From NCBI RefSeq assembly GCF_012933655.1, contig NZ_JABBJJ010000010.1, positions 1 through 64,000 of the forward strand: a DNA stretch of 64,000 bases, given 5' to 3'. The notes below the pieces were generated by a model, which worked only from the letters and a program-made list of their open reading frames with translations, searched no databases and was not told where the DNA came from. A program made the position numbers and the translations under genes. This stretch comes from Pyxidicoccus fallax (GTDB taxonomy: Bacteria; Myxococcota; Myxococcia; Myxococcales; Myxococcaceae). Of this stretch, positions 7,370 to 15,895 are shown piece after piece; positions within the stretch are counted from its first letter, which is position 1, and every line of letters starts with the position of its first letter.

Positions 7370-9730
7370 TCAGAAGTGCAAGCGGTAGCCCACCGACAGC
7401 GCGGCGGTCCACCCGTCGCCAGAGCCCGCCTGACCGCGGAGCAGCTCGGCGCCCAGCAGCAACGGGCCGAGGCCCCCCTCCACCGCGGCGCCCCAGGTGC
7501 CGAGCTCCCCGTCCAGCAGCGGCAGCCAGCGGGCGCTGAGCACCAGGCGCTGCGCCCTGCCGTCCAGCAGGGCCAGGGCGAGCTGCGGCCCGGCGAGAAG
7601 CGCGCTCGTCGCCTGCGTCTCGCCCGTCACGGGCGCGGTCGCCTGCACGCGCTGCCACTCGGCCGAGGCTCCCAGGCCAATGCGCCCCAGCCAGAAGCGC
7701 GCGCCAGGCACCACCCGGAAGAGCTGCTGTTTGGCCGTGCCGCCCAGCTGCCGCAGGTACTGACCCTGCGCGTGCAGCTCGAGGCCCGAGGCCATCCCGC
7801 CCTCGAGCGGCGGCTCCCCGAAGAAGCCGAGGCGCAGGCCCAGTGTCGCGCCGCCCAGGTAGGTGTTCCCGGAGTCCAGCGTGCCTGGCAGCGAGAGGCT
7901 TGCGCCGCTGGCGGCGAGCGAGAGCTCCCTGCCGGGGCGCGCCCGCGGGTCCTCGCTCCGCGCGAGCGTATCCGCGTGCGCCTTCGCGTCCTTTTCCCGG
8001 CGCTCCTCCCCCTCTGCCTCGAGCCGGCGCAGGCGCTCCTCACCGGCGCGCTGTTCCTGCTCCTGCAGCTCGAGCGCGGCGTACTTCGCGCGGCGGGCCT
8101 CCTCCTGCGCCTGGGCCTTGCGCGCGTCCTGGGCCACGCGCGCCTCGCGCTGTTCGGCCTCCTCGCGCTGCAGGGCCTCACGCTGGGCACGCAGCGCCTT
8201 CTCGCGCGCCTCCTGCTCGGCCTTCAGCTGCGCCACGGCGCGCCGGTGGGCCCCCGCGCGCTCCTCGGCCTGCTCCGCCAGTTGCTCGGCGCGCTCGCGC
8301 GCCTCCTCCCGCCGCTGCTCCTCGGCGCGGGCCTGTGCCTCCAGCTTGCGCCGCTCGGCCTCGCGCTCCGCCTTCTCGAGCTGCGCCTCGCGCCGACGCT
8401 CCATCTCCTCCTGCTCTTGCGTGAGCTTTTCGCGCTGCTCCCGCCGCAGGCGCTCCAGCTCCGTGCGCTCCGCGGCCAGGCGCTCGGCCCGCTCGCGTTC
8501 GGCCTGTACACGTGCCGCCTCCAACCGCGCCGCCTCCTCGCGCTGGGCCTGCACACGCGCCGCCTCCAACCGCGCCGCCTCCTCGCGCTGGGCCTGCAAC
8601 CGCCGCTGCTCCTCGGCGCGGGCGCGCTGCTCCGCCTCCATGCGGGCGCGCTGCTCCTCGGCGCGGGCGCGCTGCTCCGCCTCCATGCGGGTGCGCTGCT
8701 CCTCGGCGCGGGTGCGTTGCTCCGCCTCCATGCGGGCGCGCTGCTCCTCGGCGCGGGTGCGTTGCTCCGCCTCCATGCGGGCGCGCTGCGCTGCCGCCTC
8801 GCCCGCGGCATGCTCCTGCTCGGCCTGTGCGTCCGGCTGGATGGTGCGGGCCTCGATGGTGGCAAACGCAGGCGGCGCGGGCCTCGATGCGGACGGCGCC
8901 GGCGTGGCGGCCGCCAGGAGAGGGGCCTCCGATGGAGAGGCACTCGCTCCGGACGCCGTCGGTGCAGCGGGCATCGATGCAGCGGGCATCGCGGCAGCCG
9001 TCATCGGCGCAGCGGACGTCGCGGCAGCTGCCATCGGCGCAGCGGATGTCGGCGCAGCGGACGTCGGCGCAGGCGCCACCGGCGGGACCGCCGCCGCTGG
9101 GGCCGCCCCCGGAGCGGCCACGGCCGCCGCGGGCGTGGGCGCGGCCACATGCTGGGCCACGGCGGGAACGGCGACTGCGGCACCCGACGTGCCCGCAGCG
9201 CTCACCACCGCGCCGCCGGGGCGCTGCCCGCAGCGCGCGAGGGCGCCCTGCGTCCAGGTGGCCCACCGCAGCGCCTCCGCGTGCACCTGCCGGTGCGTCG
9301 AGGCGTGGATGCGGCGCTGGCGGGCCTGCGCGGCGAAGCCTCCCTGGGTAAGGTCGCAGTGGGCCGGGGCCTCGACGTGCGCAAGGGGAAGCTGGAGGTC
9401 GAAGGCCTCACCGCCCACGGGCGCGGCGAGCTGGGCGCGGAGCGCCGCCTCGTCGTGCGCCGCGGCGCGGGTGTTCACCGCCTCGGCGTCCGTGCGACAG
9501 CGCTTCAGCGCGCCGTCGCACAGCTCGCCGGGGATGCGGCAGGCGTTGGAGGCCTCCTCCAGCGAGCGCGCGAGCCGCTCGTCCGCCTCGGCCGCCGCGA
9601 GCAGTAGCGCTGCGTCACGGGGCGCCGGTAACGCGCAGTCCTGCGCGCGGGCGGGGAGGGAGAGCAGCGCCGCCACGACACAGCTCAGGGCGGCGCAATT
9701 CAGGAGGGCAGGGGCAGGGGGCGTCCTCAC
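7370..9730 (-). CDS. Outer-membrane barrel protein with long Arg/Glu coiled coil
   Basis: The function is unknown. From a GTG at 9730 the 786-residue product has a signal peptide (ALLNCAALSCVVAALLSLPA, ending ARA-QDC). Next come a Cys-containing N-terminal domain (about 30-150), a Pro/Ala-rich linker with repeated SAAP (about 180-290), a very long charged coiled coil of Arg, Glu, Ala and Gln (about 310-600), and a C-terminal region of alternating short beta-strands ending in GYRLHF. That end is typical of outer-membrane beta-barrels with a terminal aromatic. TolA-like and other envelope-spanning proteins share this layout: barrel in the outer membrane, rod across the periplasm. The coiled coil is encoded by 45-bp tandem repeats. 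I rejected the longer start that would read through the att repeat at 9837. Confidence 0.65.
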   Translation of the reverse strand: MRTPPAPALLNCAALSCVVAALLSLPARAQDCALPAPRDAALLLAAAEADERLARSLEEASNACRIPGELCDGALKRCRTDAEAVNTRAAAHDEAALRAQLAAPVGGEAFDLQLPLAHVEAPAHCDLTQGGFAAQARQRRIHASTHRQVHAEALRWATWTQGALARCGQRPGGAVVSAAGTSGAAVAVPAVAQHVAAPTPAAAVAAPGAAPAAAVPPVAPAPTSAAPTSAAPMAAAATSAAPMTAAAMPAASMPAAPTASGASASPSEAPLLAAATPAPSASRPAPPAFATIEARTIQPDAQAEQEHAAGEAAAQRARMEAEQRTRAEEQRARMEAEQRTRAEEQRTRMEAEQRARAEEQRARMEAEQRARAEEQRRLQAQREEAARLEAARVQAQREEAARLEAARVQAERERAERLAAERTELERLRREQREKLTQEQEEMERRREAQLEKAEREAERRKLEAQARAEEQRREEARERAEQLAEQAEERAGAHRRAVAQLKAEQEAREKALRAQREALQREEAEQREARVAQDARKAQAQEEARRAKYAALELQEQEQRAGEERLRRLEAEGEERREKDAKAHADTLARSEDPRARPGRELSLAASGASLSLPGTLDSGNTYLGGATLGLRLGFFGEPPLEGGMASGLELHAQGQYLRQLGGTAKQQLFRVVPGARFWLGRIGLGASAEWQRVQATAPVTGETQATSALLAGPQLALALLDGRAQRLVLSARWLPLLDGELGTWGAAVEGGLGPLLLGAELLRGQAGSGDGWTAALSVGYRLHF
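8605..8790 (-). repeat. 45-bp tandem repeats in the coiled-coil coding region
   Basis: Four nearly identical 45-bp units (starting near 8608, 8653, 8698 and 8743) encode the 15-residue repeat RARAEEQRARMEAEQ on the minus strand. A second 45-bp pair encoding VQAQREEAARLEAAR lies just beside them, at about 8513-8602. Unit number can change by recombination without breaking the frame. Confidence 0.85.
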
Positions 9731-9836
9731 GGAGGGAGACAATAGCGCCCTTCGGAGCGGACTCCGAGTGCGCGCCCCTGGCAGGCTGCTGAAAAACACC
9801 GGTGCGGGATCGCCCTTCTGGGAGTGCCAGGCGGCA

Positions 9837-9859
9837 GGTTCGATTCCCGCCGCCTCCAC
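9837..9859 (+). repeat. Left attachment repeat (att), tRNA/tmRNA 3'-end-like
   Basis: The repeat begins ggttcgattcccgccgcctc and ends with cac. TTCGATT is a T-loop signature and the following bases match a CCA-less acceptor end. The upstream T-stem has one mismatch here (GCAGG against CCCGC), and no complete tRNA can be folded from the flanking sequence, so this side seems to be a decayed copy. Confidence 0.7.
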
Positions 9860-9873
9860 ATTTTAGGCCGTGA

Positions 9874-11094
9874 TCACGGCTGGTTAGCAGCACCTTCCAG
9901 CCGTGTTGCGTCTATGTCGCGTGCCGGCGCAAAGGGCGCGTCGAGCACCGCGACAGCCTGCTTCCGGGTCTCGGGGCTCAGGTGGGCGTAGCGCATCGTC
10001 ATTTCGATGGTCGCGTGCCCCATCAGCTCCTGAATCACCTTCAGCGGAACCCCCTTCATTGCGAGGTGGCTCCCGTAGGTGTGCCGCAGGTCGTGCCAGC
10101 CGATTTGCCCCTGCTCGCGGGTGATGCCCGCCGCCCGGAGCGCCCGACGTAGCGGCGCCTTCAACGTCCCTTCGGTGAGCTGCTGTCCGTCCTCATGGCA
10201 GAACACGAAGCGGCCCCGAAGGTGCCGGTGTGCCTTGAGGGCATCCACCACGGACGCAGGCAGCTCGACCGCCCGCTCGCGCCCGCCCTTCGGCAAGCCC
10301 TCCACCCCGCGCCAGATAGTCCGGCGAACGTGAAGGGTGCTCCGCTGCCAGTCCAGGTCGGTCCACTGGAGCCCGATTAGCTCCCCCAGCCGCAGCCCCG
10401 CCTTGAGGGCGACGAGCAGCACGGGACGCCACTCCAGGTCAGCAGCGGCGACAAGCCGCTCGGCTTCGTCGAAGTTCAGGAAGTCGAAGGCAGCCTTCGG
10501 CACCTTCCCGAAGAGCTTCACGCGCGGGGCCTGCGGGATGACCCGTTGCTCTTCCGCGAGCGTCAGCAGCTTGTGAAGCACGGTCAGAACGTTGTTGATG
10601 GTCTTCAAGCTCAGGGGCTTGGGCTCCACGTCCTGCCGCTTCCGGATCGCCGCCTTTGTGGGAGCTTCCTTCCGGGCGCGAGCGGCTGACTTCTTCTTCC
10701 GCATTAGCGCCTTGAAGTCTTCGATTTCAGCCGGGCCGATCTTCGCGAGCGCCATCTTCCCGAAGAACGGAACGACGTGATCGGCAAGGATCTGCCCCTT
10801 GCTCACGACGCTTGAGTGTTTGTTGTTGTTCTCGCTGTAGGTGAGGAAACGCGGGGTGAACTCCGCGAGCGTGATCGGGCTTTCCTCGCCGCACTTCTCC
10901 TTTCCGAAAGTCCCATTCAGGAGGGCTTGCCGCAGCTCGCGCTCGTATTGCTGAGCACCGCGACGGGTCTGCACGGGCGACGTCTTCGTCACCCGCTCTT
11001 CCCGTCCGTCTGCGTGCTGAAACACGATGTCCACCGTCCAGCTCTCCTGAATCTTCCCGGCTTTGTTCTTCCACTTCCGCGACCTGACGCTCAT
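9874..11094 (-). CDS. int: Site-specific tyrosine recombinase (phage integrase)
   Basis: The 406-residue integrase would integrate and excise the element at the neighbouring att repeat. An N-terminal arm-binding-like region (KWKNKAGKIQESWTVDIVF) precedes a SAM-like core-binding domain (about 85-190). The catalytic domain carries Arg in GLRLGELIGLQW, the HxxR box as HDLRHTYGSHLA, His in LMGHATIEMT and the nucleophile Tyr in MRYAHLSP, so all the key residues are present. The C-terminal end of the gene is 15 bp from the left att repeat, the usual arrangement for tRNA-targeting integrases. It overlaps the upstream Xis-like gene by 4 bp, so the two are translationally coupled. A 20-bp stretch inside its 3' end is repeated near the right att. 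Confidence 0.93.
   Translation of the reverse strand: MSVRSRKWKNKAGKIQESWTVDIVFQHADGREERVTKTSPVQTRRGAQQYERELRQALLNGTFGKEKCGEESPITLAEFTPRFLTYSENNNKHSSVVSKGQILADHVVPFFGKMALAKIGPAEIEDFKALMRKKKSAARARKEAPTKAAIRKRQDVEPKPLSLKTINNVLTVLHKLLTLAEEQRVIPQAPRVKLFGKVPKAAFDFLNFDEAERLVAAADLEWRPVLLVALKAGLRLGELIGLQWTDLDWQRSTLHVRRTIWRGVEGLPKGGRERAVELPASVVDALKAHRHLRGRFVFCHEDGQQLTEGTLKAPLRRALRAAGITREQGQIGWHDLRHTYGSHLAMKGVPLKVIQELMGHATIEMTMRYAHLSPETRKQAVAVLDAPFAPARDIDATRLEGAANQP
9904..9923 (+). repeat. 20-bp subterminal direct repeat, left copy
   Basis: The sequence tgttgcgtctatgtcgcgtg lies 44 bp inside the left att repeat, within the 3' end of the integrase gene. An identical copy in the same orientation is at 25817-25836, inside the right end. 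Position near both ends fits integrase or Xis arm-type sites, or a leftover of a second integrase 3' end. Confidence 0.65.
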
Positions 11095-11315
11095 TGCTTC
11101 ACCCTGCCGTCAGGACCGCGTCCCTTACCGGGGGAGGACTCTACCAGGGCGGCACGGCGGATCCGCAGCGCTTTCCCCACGCGCACGACCCCGGGTATCT
11201 GCCCCAACCGGATCGACTCACAGAGCGTCTTCCGGTTCACGCGCAGGAGACCGGCGGCTTCGTCGACGGTGAGAAACTCGGGCGCGCTGGAGCCCGCTTC
11301 CGTGGGCATCTTCAT
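11091..11315 (-). CDS. AlpA/excisionase-like helix-turn-helix protein
   Basis: This 74-residue protein contains an excisionase/MerR-type helix-turn-helix (FLTVDEAAGLLRVNRKTLCE followed by SIRLGQIPGVVRVGKALRI). That is the pattern of AlpA and Xis proteins, which direct the integrase toward excision or act as transcriptional activators in phage satellites. A basic tail (GKGRGPDGRVKQ) follows. Its stop overlaps the integrase start (ATGA), so the two are co-expressed. Whether it is Xis or a regulator cannot be told from sequence. Confidence 0.8.
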   Translation of the reverse strand: MKMPTEAGSSAPEFLTVDEAAGLLRVNRKTLCESIRLGQIPGVVRVGKALRIRRAALVESSPGKGRGPDGRVKQ

Positions 11316-11323
11316 CGCAGGGC

Positions 11324-12853
11324 TCAGCTCCCGTTGCTGGGCGTCGCGTGACCCGGTCTGGGCTCGGCTGTCGAGTTCGCGGCACCGGAACTCGTCCCGG
11401 CAGCGCTACGCGGTCCCGTGAGAGGAACGACGTTCGTTGCGAGCGCCGTTGCATCGTCGCCCGTCTGATGCCACGGAGGTAGCCAGCCCCGCGTCTTGCT
11501 GTCGCGCTGCTCAGTCCAGCCCGCCGACTTCAGCGCGGAAAGGAAGGTTCTCTTCTGCGGTGGATGCTTTTGCCCCACCACACGGCAGAAGCCGCAGACC
11601 GCCGCATACAGCACGTCGTTCGTGAACGCCTTCGTCTTGCCGACCACGGGCCCCGGAGGCGCGTGCATGTTCGACGGCGCGTTGGGACTCTTCGTCGCCC
11701 AGTCGAGAATCTGGCGGTCGCGGTCCGGGCTGTCGCTCAAATCGCGCAGGAACTGCTCCGTCACTGGCTCGCTGAGCTGCTGAAGCTCCTCACGGGAAGC
11801 GTTCGCGTGCGGCCTGCGGACTCGCCGCGCGTCCACGGCGCGGTTGACCATGGCGTGAGCGAAGGCGGCCACCTGCACCATGAACTCGGGCGTAAAGGCG
11901 TCGTCCTCACTCGGCGCGTGCAGCGATTCCAAGAACTCCCGATGCGTCATGCCGAGGTCCGGGTGCTGATACTCGGCGGGCTTGGTCTTGTTGTGGAACA
12001 CCGTCCAGCGGCGGTCGTTCTCCTCGATTTCGATTGGCTTCGTTCGGTTGGTAGCGGCGAGGAGTCCGGCGCGGTTTGATGCTGGGGTTCGGGGAACGCC
12101 CTTGCTCTCCAGGAAGACCTCGCTATCGGTGATCATCGCCTTGAGCCCGTCGCCGAGCGAACCGCCGCGCTTGTGGTTGTCGAGCAGCTCGTTGGCGAAG
12201 ATGAGGAGCTTCGTAGCGAAGTGGAGGTTGTAGGGCTTGGCCAGGTCCGCCTCGCCAATCTGGACGCAGTTGGAAGGCCCCAGCAGGTGCGCGAGCACGC
12301 GATAGAGCGCGTTCTTTCCGGAGCCCGGGGGCCCTTGCAGAAGGATGGCGGTGCCCGGCCTGGAGCCCGGATTCTGCACCTTGAACGCGATCCAGTTGAG
12401 CAGCCAGTCAAGGCCGGCTTCGTCTTCGGCGAGCCAGAGCAGAACGCGGCGCACGTCGGACCAATCGCCCGAAACCGGCACGAGCGTAGGAGCCTCCCAG
12501 GTGTTGACCGCGAGCGTCTCGTCCTTACGCATGAGGAGATCGGGCGCGTTCGGCTTGCACTCAATGGCCATGACGCCCGCGCAGAGACCCGGCACGTTGG
12601 GTGAAGCGGCCAACGGGCTGACTCCACGCGGCCACATATTTCGCGGGTCCACCAGCCCTCGCAGAATCAGGTAGTCCTCGGCTGCCTTCTGCGTCAGGAA
12701 CTCCGGAGCGAAGCCGCGCCCATCGTGGCGCCGTGCAAGGTAGCGCTCCAGCGGAACGACCTTCACGAGCGGCAACTTAGCGACCTGGGCAAGCGCTGCT
12801 TCCGTGTCGGCTGCGTGGGCCAGCGCGTCACCGGGATGGATGGTCGTGCTCAT
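11324..12853 (-). CDS. D5/SF3-like replicative helicase (phage/satellite)
   Basis: The 509-residue protein is the helicase half of a primase-helicase pair for replication of the excised element. The ATPase core shows Walker A LQGPPGSGKNALYRVLAHLL (about residue 175), a Walker B-like strand KLLIFANELLD, and downstream an Asn-containing motif in LLAATNRTKPIEIEENDRRW. This layout is typical of DUF5906/D5-like superfamily 3 helicases of phages and plasmids. The C-terminal approximately 150 residues look like a DNA-binding or wing region and end in a Ser/Ala-rich tail. The gene overlaps the upstream primase gene by 4 bp (ATGA) and is 8 bp from the Xis-like gene, forming one leftward operon. Confidence 0.82.
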   Translation of the reverse strand: MSTTIHPGDALAHAADTEAALAQVAKLPLVKVVPLERYLARRHDGRGFAPEFLTQKAAEDYLILRGLVDPRNMWPRGVSPLAASPNVPGLCAGVMAIECKPNAPDLLMRKDETLAVNTWEAPTLVPVSGDWSDVRRVLLWLAEDEAGLDWLLNWIAFKVQNPGSRPGTAILLQGPPGSGKNALYRVLAHLLGPSNCVQIGEADLAKPYNLHFATKLLIFANELLDNHKRGGSLGDGLKAMITDSEVFLESKGVPRTPASNRAGLLAATNRTKPIEIEENDRRWTVFHNKTKPAEYQHPDLGMTHREFLESLHAPSEDDAFTPEFMVQVAAFAHAMVNRAVDARRVRRPHANASREELQQLSEPVTEQFLRDLSDSPDRDRQILDWATKSPNAPSNMHAPPGPVVGKTKAFTNDVLYAAVCGFCRVVGQKHPPQKRTFLSALKSAGWTEQRDSKTRGWLPPWHQTGDDATALATNVVPLTGPRSAAGTSSGAANSTAEPRPGHATPSNGS

Positions 12854-14172
12854 TGCTCGCCCCCATTAAGATGGCCAGCGCTGGCCGCCAGCCCCAGAGC
12901 ACGGCGCCATTCCGCATACTCCGCTTCCCGTTGGGCCACTCTCTGGCGGTCCCATTGCGTGAGCTTGGCGCGAGCCCCGCGCAGCCCTCGCAGCGCTTCA
13001 CTCCACACGTCGCGGGAGGGCTCCAGCCGCACGAGCGCATCGAGCGAGCGGCGCGCGGTTTCGAGGAGGCTTTCCGAACTCTCCTCGGGCGTGGCGACGC
13101 GGGCGAGCATTTCGGTCAGCTTGTTGATGCCCAGGTGCCGCTGCCCGTCGAGCATGAGCACTTCGCCCGCGTCCATCTGCGCGAGAACCGTCACGGCGTC
13201 GGGACGCTTGAAGCGCCGGAGCCGCCTACGCACGTCGTTGGGGTCAGCCGCCCGCGAGCCGTCCACCTGTTCTTCATTGGGACGCTCGGCATAGCGCGCG
13301 AAGGGCTGCCGCAGCAGGGGACCGAACTCGGCCTGCACGTCGAGCGGCTGGCCCTGGTGGTGCTCCGGGGCTGGACGTGGCAGCGCGTTGCAGGGGTCCC
13401 AGCTTGGCAGGTAGTAGAGCCGCGCAACGTCCTTGCAGGAGATATCGGCCTTCAACGTGGCTTCCGTCAGGCCCCCGAGCCCCACGCACTGCATGAGGCG
13501 CGGCCAAAGGCGCTCGGACCAACGGCTCGCCGAGCCAACGGGCACGGGCTCACTGAACGGGAAGACGACGCGGTAGCGGATGGGCTTCGCGGTGCGCCCG
13601 TAGGAGTGCGTTGGGTAGGCGAGGAACCACAACCCACGGCGGCGCAGGCTCGCCAGCCACGCATCCAGCGCGGCCTGCGTTTCACCGTCGAAGTCCACGA
13701 TGCCCAGAGTGACGTAAGAGAAGTTCGCGTTGCGGCGGTAGGGTGCTGGCGTGGGTTGCCCGTCCTTGCCCTCGTAGAGCCCATCGGCGCAGGGCGGATG
13801 CGGCTTGGCCGGGATGATGGCGCGGCCGTCCTTCTCCGGACGCACGAGCGGAGCGGCGGCCACCTCGTAAAGAGCGCCCATCAGCTCGCCCGCTGAGCCG
13901 AACTCCACGACATCCAGGCTCCCGGGAGTGAAGCGCGAGTCAGTCAGGCAGACCGTCCAGGAAGCGGGCACCTGCGCGGGGGCCGACGCTCGGTTTCCCG
14001 CGTCAACATGGGACGGCATGGGGGGAGCTGTGACGGAAGTCCCAACGCGCTGGGGCTCCGTCATTGCTCCGTCACTGGGGTTTTCACTCTGTACGTGACG
14101 GAGTGACGGAACTCTCTCTTCCTTAAGGAGAATAGAGAGAGAGGGGAAGGAGACACGAGCTGCGTCAGTCAT
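12850..14172 (-). CDS. Archaeo-eukaryotic-type primase/polymerase-like protein
   Basis: This 440-residue protein resembles phage and plasmid primases of the AEP/PriCT type. Characteristic segments are VTLGIVDFDGETQAALDAWL (a DxD-like metal site), a following FLAYPTHSYGRTAKPIRYRV, VVFPFSEPV, and KDVARLYYLPSWDP. The order acidic motif, Ser-His-containing strand, RYR and DxxRLYYLP is what such primases show. The C-terminal third (from about 300) is helical and Arg-rich and probably contacts the helicase encoded next. It overlaps both neighbours by 4 bp, so primase and helicase are made in step. Priming activity is inferred from the family; no zinc finger is evident. Confidence 0.75.
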   Translation of the reverse strand: MTDAARVSFPSLSILLKEERVPSLRHVQSENPSDGAMTEPQRVGTSVTAPPMPSHVDAGNRASAPAQVPASWTVCLTDSRFTPGSLDVVEFGSAGELMGALYEVAAAPLVRPEKDGRAIIPAKPHPPCADGLYEGKDGQPTPAPYRRNANFSYVTLGIVDFDGETQAALDAWLASLRRRGLWFLAYPTHSYGRTAKPIRYRVVFPFSEPVPVGSASRWSERLWPRLMQCVGLGGLTEATLKADISCKDVARLYYLPSWDPCNALPRPAPEHHQGQPLDVQAEFGPLLRQPFARYAERPNEEQVDGSRAADPNDVRRRLRRFKRPDAVTVLAQMDAGEVLMLDGQRHLGINKLTEMLARVATPEESSESLLETARRSLDALVRLEPSRDVWSEALRGLRGARAKLTQWDRQRVAQREAEYAEWRRALGLAASAGHLNGGEQ

Positions 14173-14453
14173 TCCGTCACCCCCTCGCGACGTGGGGCAG
14201 GCGTAGCGACCGGCGTCAGCGCGTTGGGGTCGGCGAGCATGTAGACGCGCGGCACCGCACCGCGCACGCCGGGTCTGTGACGGTGGGACACGCGCACCGC
14301 GCCAGTGGCCAGCAGAAGGGTCAGGGCCCGTCGAGTGAACTGTTCTCCGGAGCCGAGGTGCCCGCGCAGCTCCTTCACGGTGAGGCCATCAGGCCCGGCT
14401 TGGGTGAGTGCTGTGATGACGTGAGGAATGGACTTTTCGAGAACTTCAATCAT
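14169..14453 (-). CDS. Small winged-helix DNA-binding protein
   Basis: From the ATG at 14453 the 94-residue product reads MIEVLEKSIPHVITALTQAG, then LTVKELRGHLGSGEQFTRRA and a hydrophobic helix LLLATGAVRV. This is the helix-turn-helix plus wing pattern of MarR/ArsR-like or replication-initiator wing domains. A longer reading back to 14558 is possible, but its extra residues look non-coding. It is the first gene of the leftward replication operon and overlaps the primase start by 4 bp, so an autoregulator or origin-binding role is plausible. No strong Shine-Dalgarno is seen. Confidence 0.6.
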   Translation of the reverse strand: MIEVLEKSIPHVITALTQAGPDGLTVKELRGHLGSGEQFTRRALTLLLATGAVRVSHRHRPGVRGAVPRVYMLADPNALTPVATPAPRREGVTE

Positions 14454-15076
14454 GTTTGTTTTTCGTTGTTTCTCCCATCGCGGTAAATGCGTGCGTTTTT
14501 TGGCCGGTGGTTCACGGGCACTGGCACCGATGGGCGAACGTGCTCCGCTCGCTCGCAACCCAAAGGGCCTAGCATTCCGCAGCCTGCCCTCGCGATGGAC
14601 GGACCTGGAGACGCCCCCCCGGTTCGGATTTCCGCAGCCCGGGCACTTGGGACCGTGCTCGGCGGTCGTACACGCTCAGAAAATTTCCAAAAAATCTCGC
14701 GGGTTCGGTTGGGTTTTACCGTCCGTACCCCTCGAAATCTTGCCGAAACCGCCCCCGTAACCGGCTGGATGCCGATGCGTCGGCTACGGGCAGAGCAGGT
14801 ACACTCGCCCCGCGCCACGGTCCCCAGGTGCCGCTGCCCGCCCTTGGCACCGCACTCGCCCGCGCGTCGGCTGCCGCGCTCCTGGAGCCCCTCTACAGGC
14901 CCGCCGTGCTGTCCCTCGCGTCTGGTGGCTCCAATGCCCGGCTTTGGCCCGGCCAGCAAGCAAGCGCGCCCCAACAGACTCCGACGCCTTCCGCATGCAG
15001 CTCGGCAGAAGTGCGCGCCGACGCCGTCAGCGGCGAATGAGCCACAGACAAAAACCGCACCCATTTACCGGGTGCA
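14454..15076. other. Gene-free divergent control region between replication and capsid genes
   Basis: This 620-bp stretch separates the leftward replication operon from the rightward capsid genes, so promoters for both should lie here. It holds copy 1 of a 95-bp repeat (14604-14698), which contains an AT-rich core aaaatttccaaaaaatct. A 6-bp hairpin (gcaccc / gggtgc, 15057-15075) sits against the protease start codon and could mask its ribosome binding. A 70-codon GTG-started reading frame at 14828 has no ribosome binding site and I do not call it. Confidence 0.5.
14604..14698 (+). repeat. 95-bp direct repeat, copy 1 (left of capsid cassette)
   Basis: The segment begins cctggagacgcccccccggt and contains ctcggcggtcgtacacgct followed by gaaaatttccaaaaaa. 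It matches 17353-17448 at roughly 85-90 percent of positions by eye, in the same orientation, 2.75 kb away. The two copies flank the protease, capsid and small-ORF genes exactly. Confidence 0.85.
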
Positions 15077-15891
15077 ATGCCGAACCCGATCACACGCTCT
15101 CTTCAGCTCGCCGCCGTTCGGAAGGATGCGGCTGCACCGACCGCCGTCGAGGCTGGCAGCGGTCGGCGTGTCTACACGTTCCGGGCGAGCGACGGTGACT
15201 TCGATCGCTACTCCGACCGGCTGAACGCCAAGGGTTGGAGGATCGACGGGTACAACGTGAACGGCGTCGTTCTCTTCAATCACGACGACGGCGTTCAGGC
15301 TGCACTCACGGGGGCTGAGCCGCCGCTTCCCATCGGTAAGGGGCGCGTCTACGTCGAAGGCGACGCGCTGATGATCGATGTCGAGTTTGACGACGACGAC
15401 GACTTCGCGAAGCGCGTCGAGCGGAAGGTCGCGAAGGGCATCCTCAACGCTGTCTCAGTCCGCTACCTGATGCTCCCTGGCCAGTACCGCGCGAACGATC
15501 GCGGCGGCTTCGACTGTGACGCTCAAGAGCTGCTCGAAGTTTCGATCGTGACGATCCCGGCGAACGCGCGAGCTGTGCGCGCGAAGTCGCTCGACGGTGC
15601 GGGTGAAGACATCGTCGAGCGCATCGCGAAGCGGGTCGTCGAGCTGCTCGACGCACGCGCCGAAGCGAAGGCCGACGACGACGAGAACGACAAGCCTGAC
15701 GCGAGCGCCGAGCCGGCCGACAAGCCTGACGAGCCCGCGCCCGCGAACGAGAGCAAGCCCGATTCGGGCGAGCCGCCTGCCGACGCGCCGAAGGCAGACG
15801 ACGACGAAGAGGAAAGACGAAGGGTTTCAACGCAGCCGACGCCGCGAAGCAATTCGTCGAGGCATTCAAAAGCTACATCCGAGGAGTGTGA
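15077..15891 (+). pseudogene. HK97-type prohead protease with a C-terminal frameshift
   Basis: The protease would cleave capsid and scaffold proteins during head maturation. Residues 25-175 show the U35/HK97 protease fold: VYTFRASDGDFDRYSDRLNA, His in GVVLFNHDDGVQAAL, Ser in GILNAVSVRYLMLPG, and LLEVSIVTIPANARAVRAKS. An acidic tail rich in Asp, Glu, Pro and Ala follows, as expected of a fused scaffold. Near 15810-15816 (gaggaaagacg) the coding character jumps one frame: KTKGFNAADAAKQFVEAFKS and YIRGV then lead to TGA at 15889-15891, four bases before the capsid ATG. In the original frame the same DNA reads RRRVSTQPTPRSNSS and runs on into the capsid gene. A one-base loss is the simplest explanation. 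The catalytic part is intact, so it may still work. Confidence 0.7.
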
Positions 15892-15895
15892 AGTA

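Noticed and set aside
8513-8790. CRISPR-like array
   Set aside because: The repeats are contiguous, in-frame and coding, with no unique spacers and no cas genes.
7313-9607. Long plus-strand frames (over 600 codons) across the barrel/coiled-coil gene
   Set aside because: They are mirror images of the minus-strand repeats (Leu/Arg/Ser runs). Only the minus strand gives a signal peptide and a C-terminal barrel.
9731-9859. A complete tRNA gene ending at the left att repeat
   Set aside because: No 7-bp acceptor partner, D-arm or anticodon arm could be found at the right distance. The nearest candidate acceptor strand gives a gene over 100 bases with mismatches.
14828-15040. A 70-codon GTG-started frame before the protease gene
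   Set aside because: No ribosome binding site and no recognisable domain. It cannot be separated from chance in this GC-rich region.
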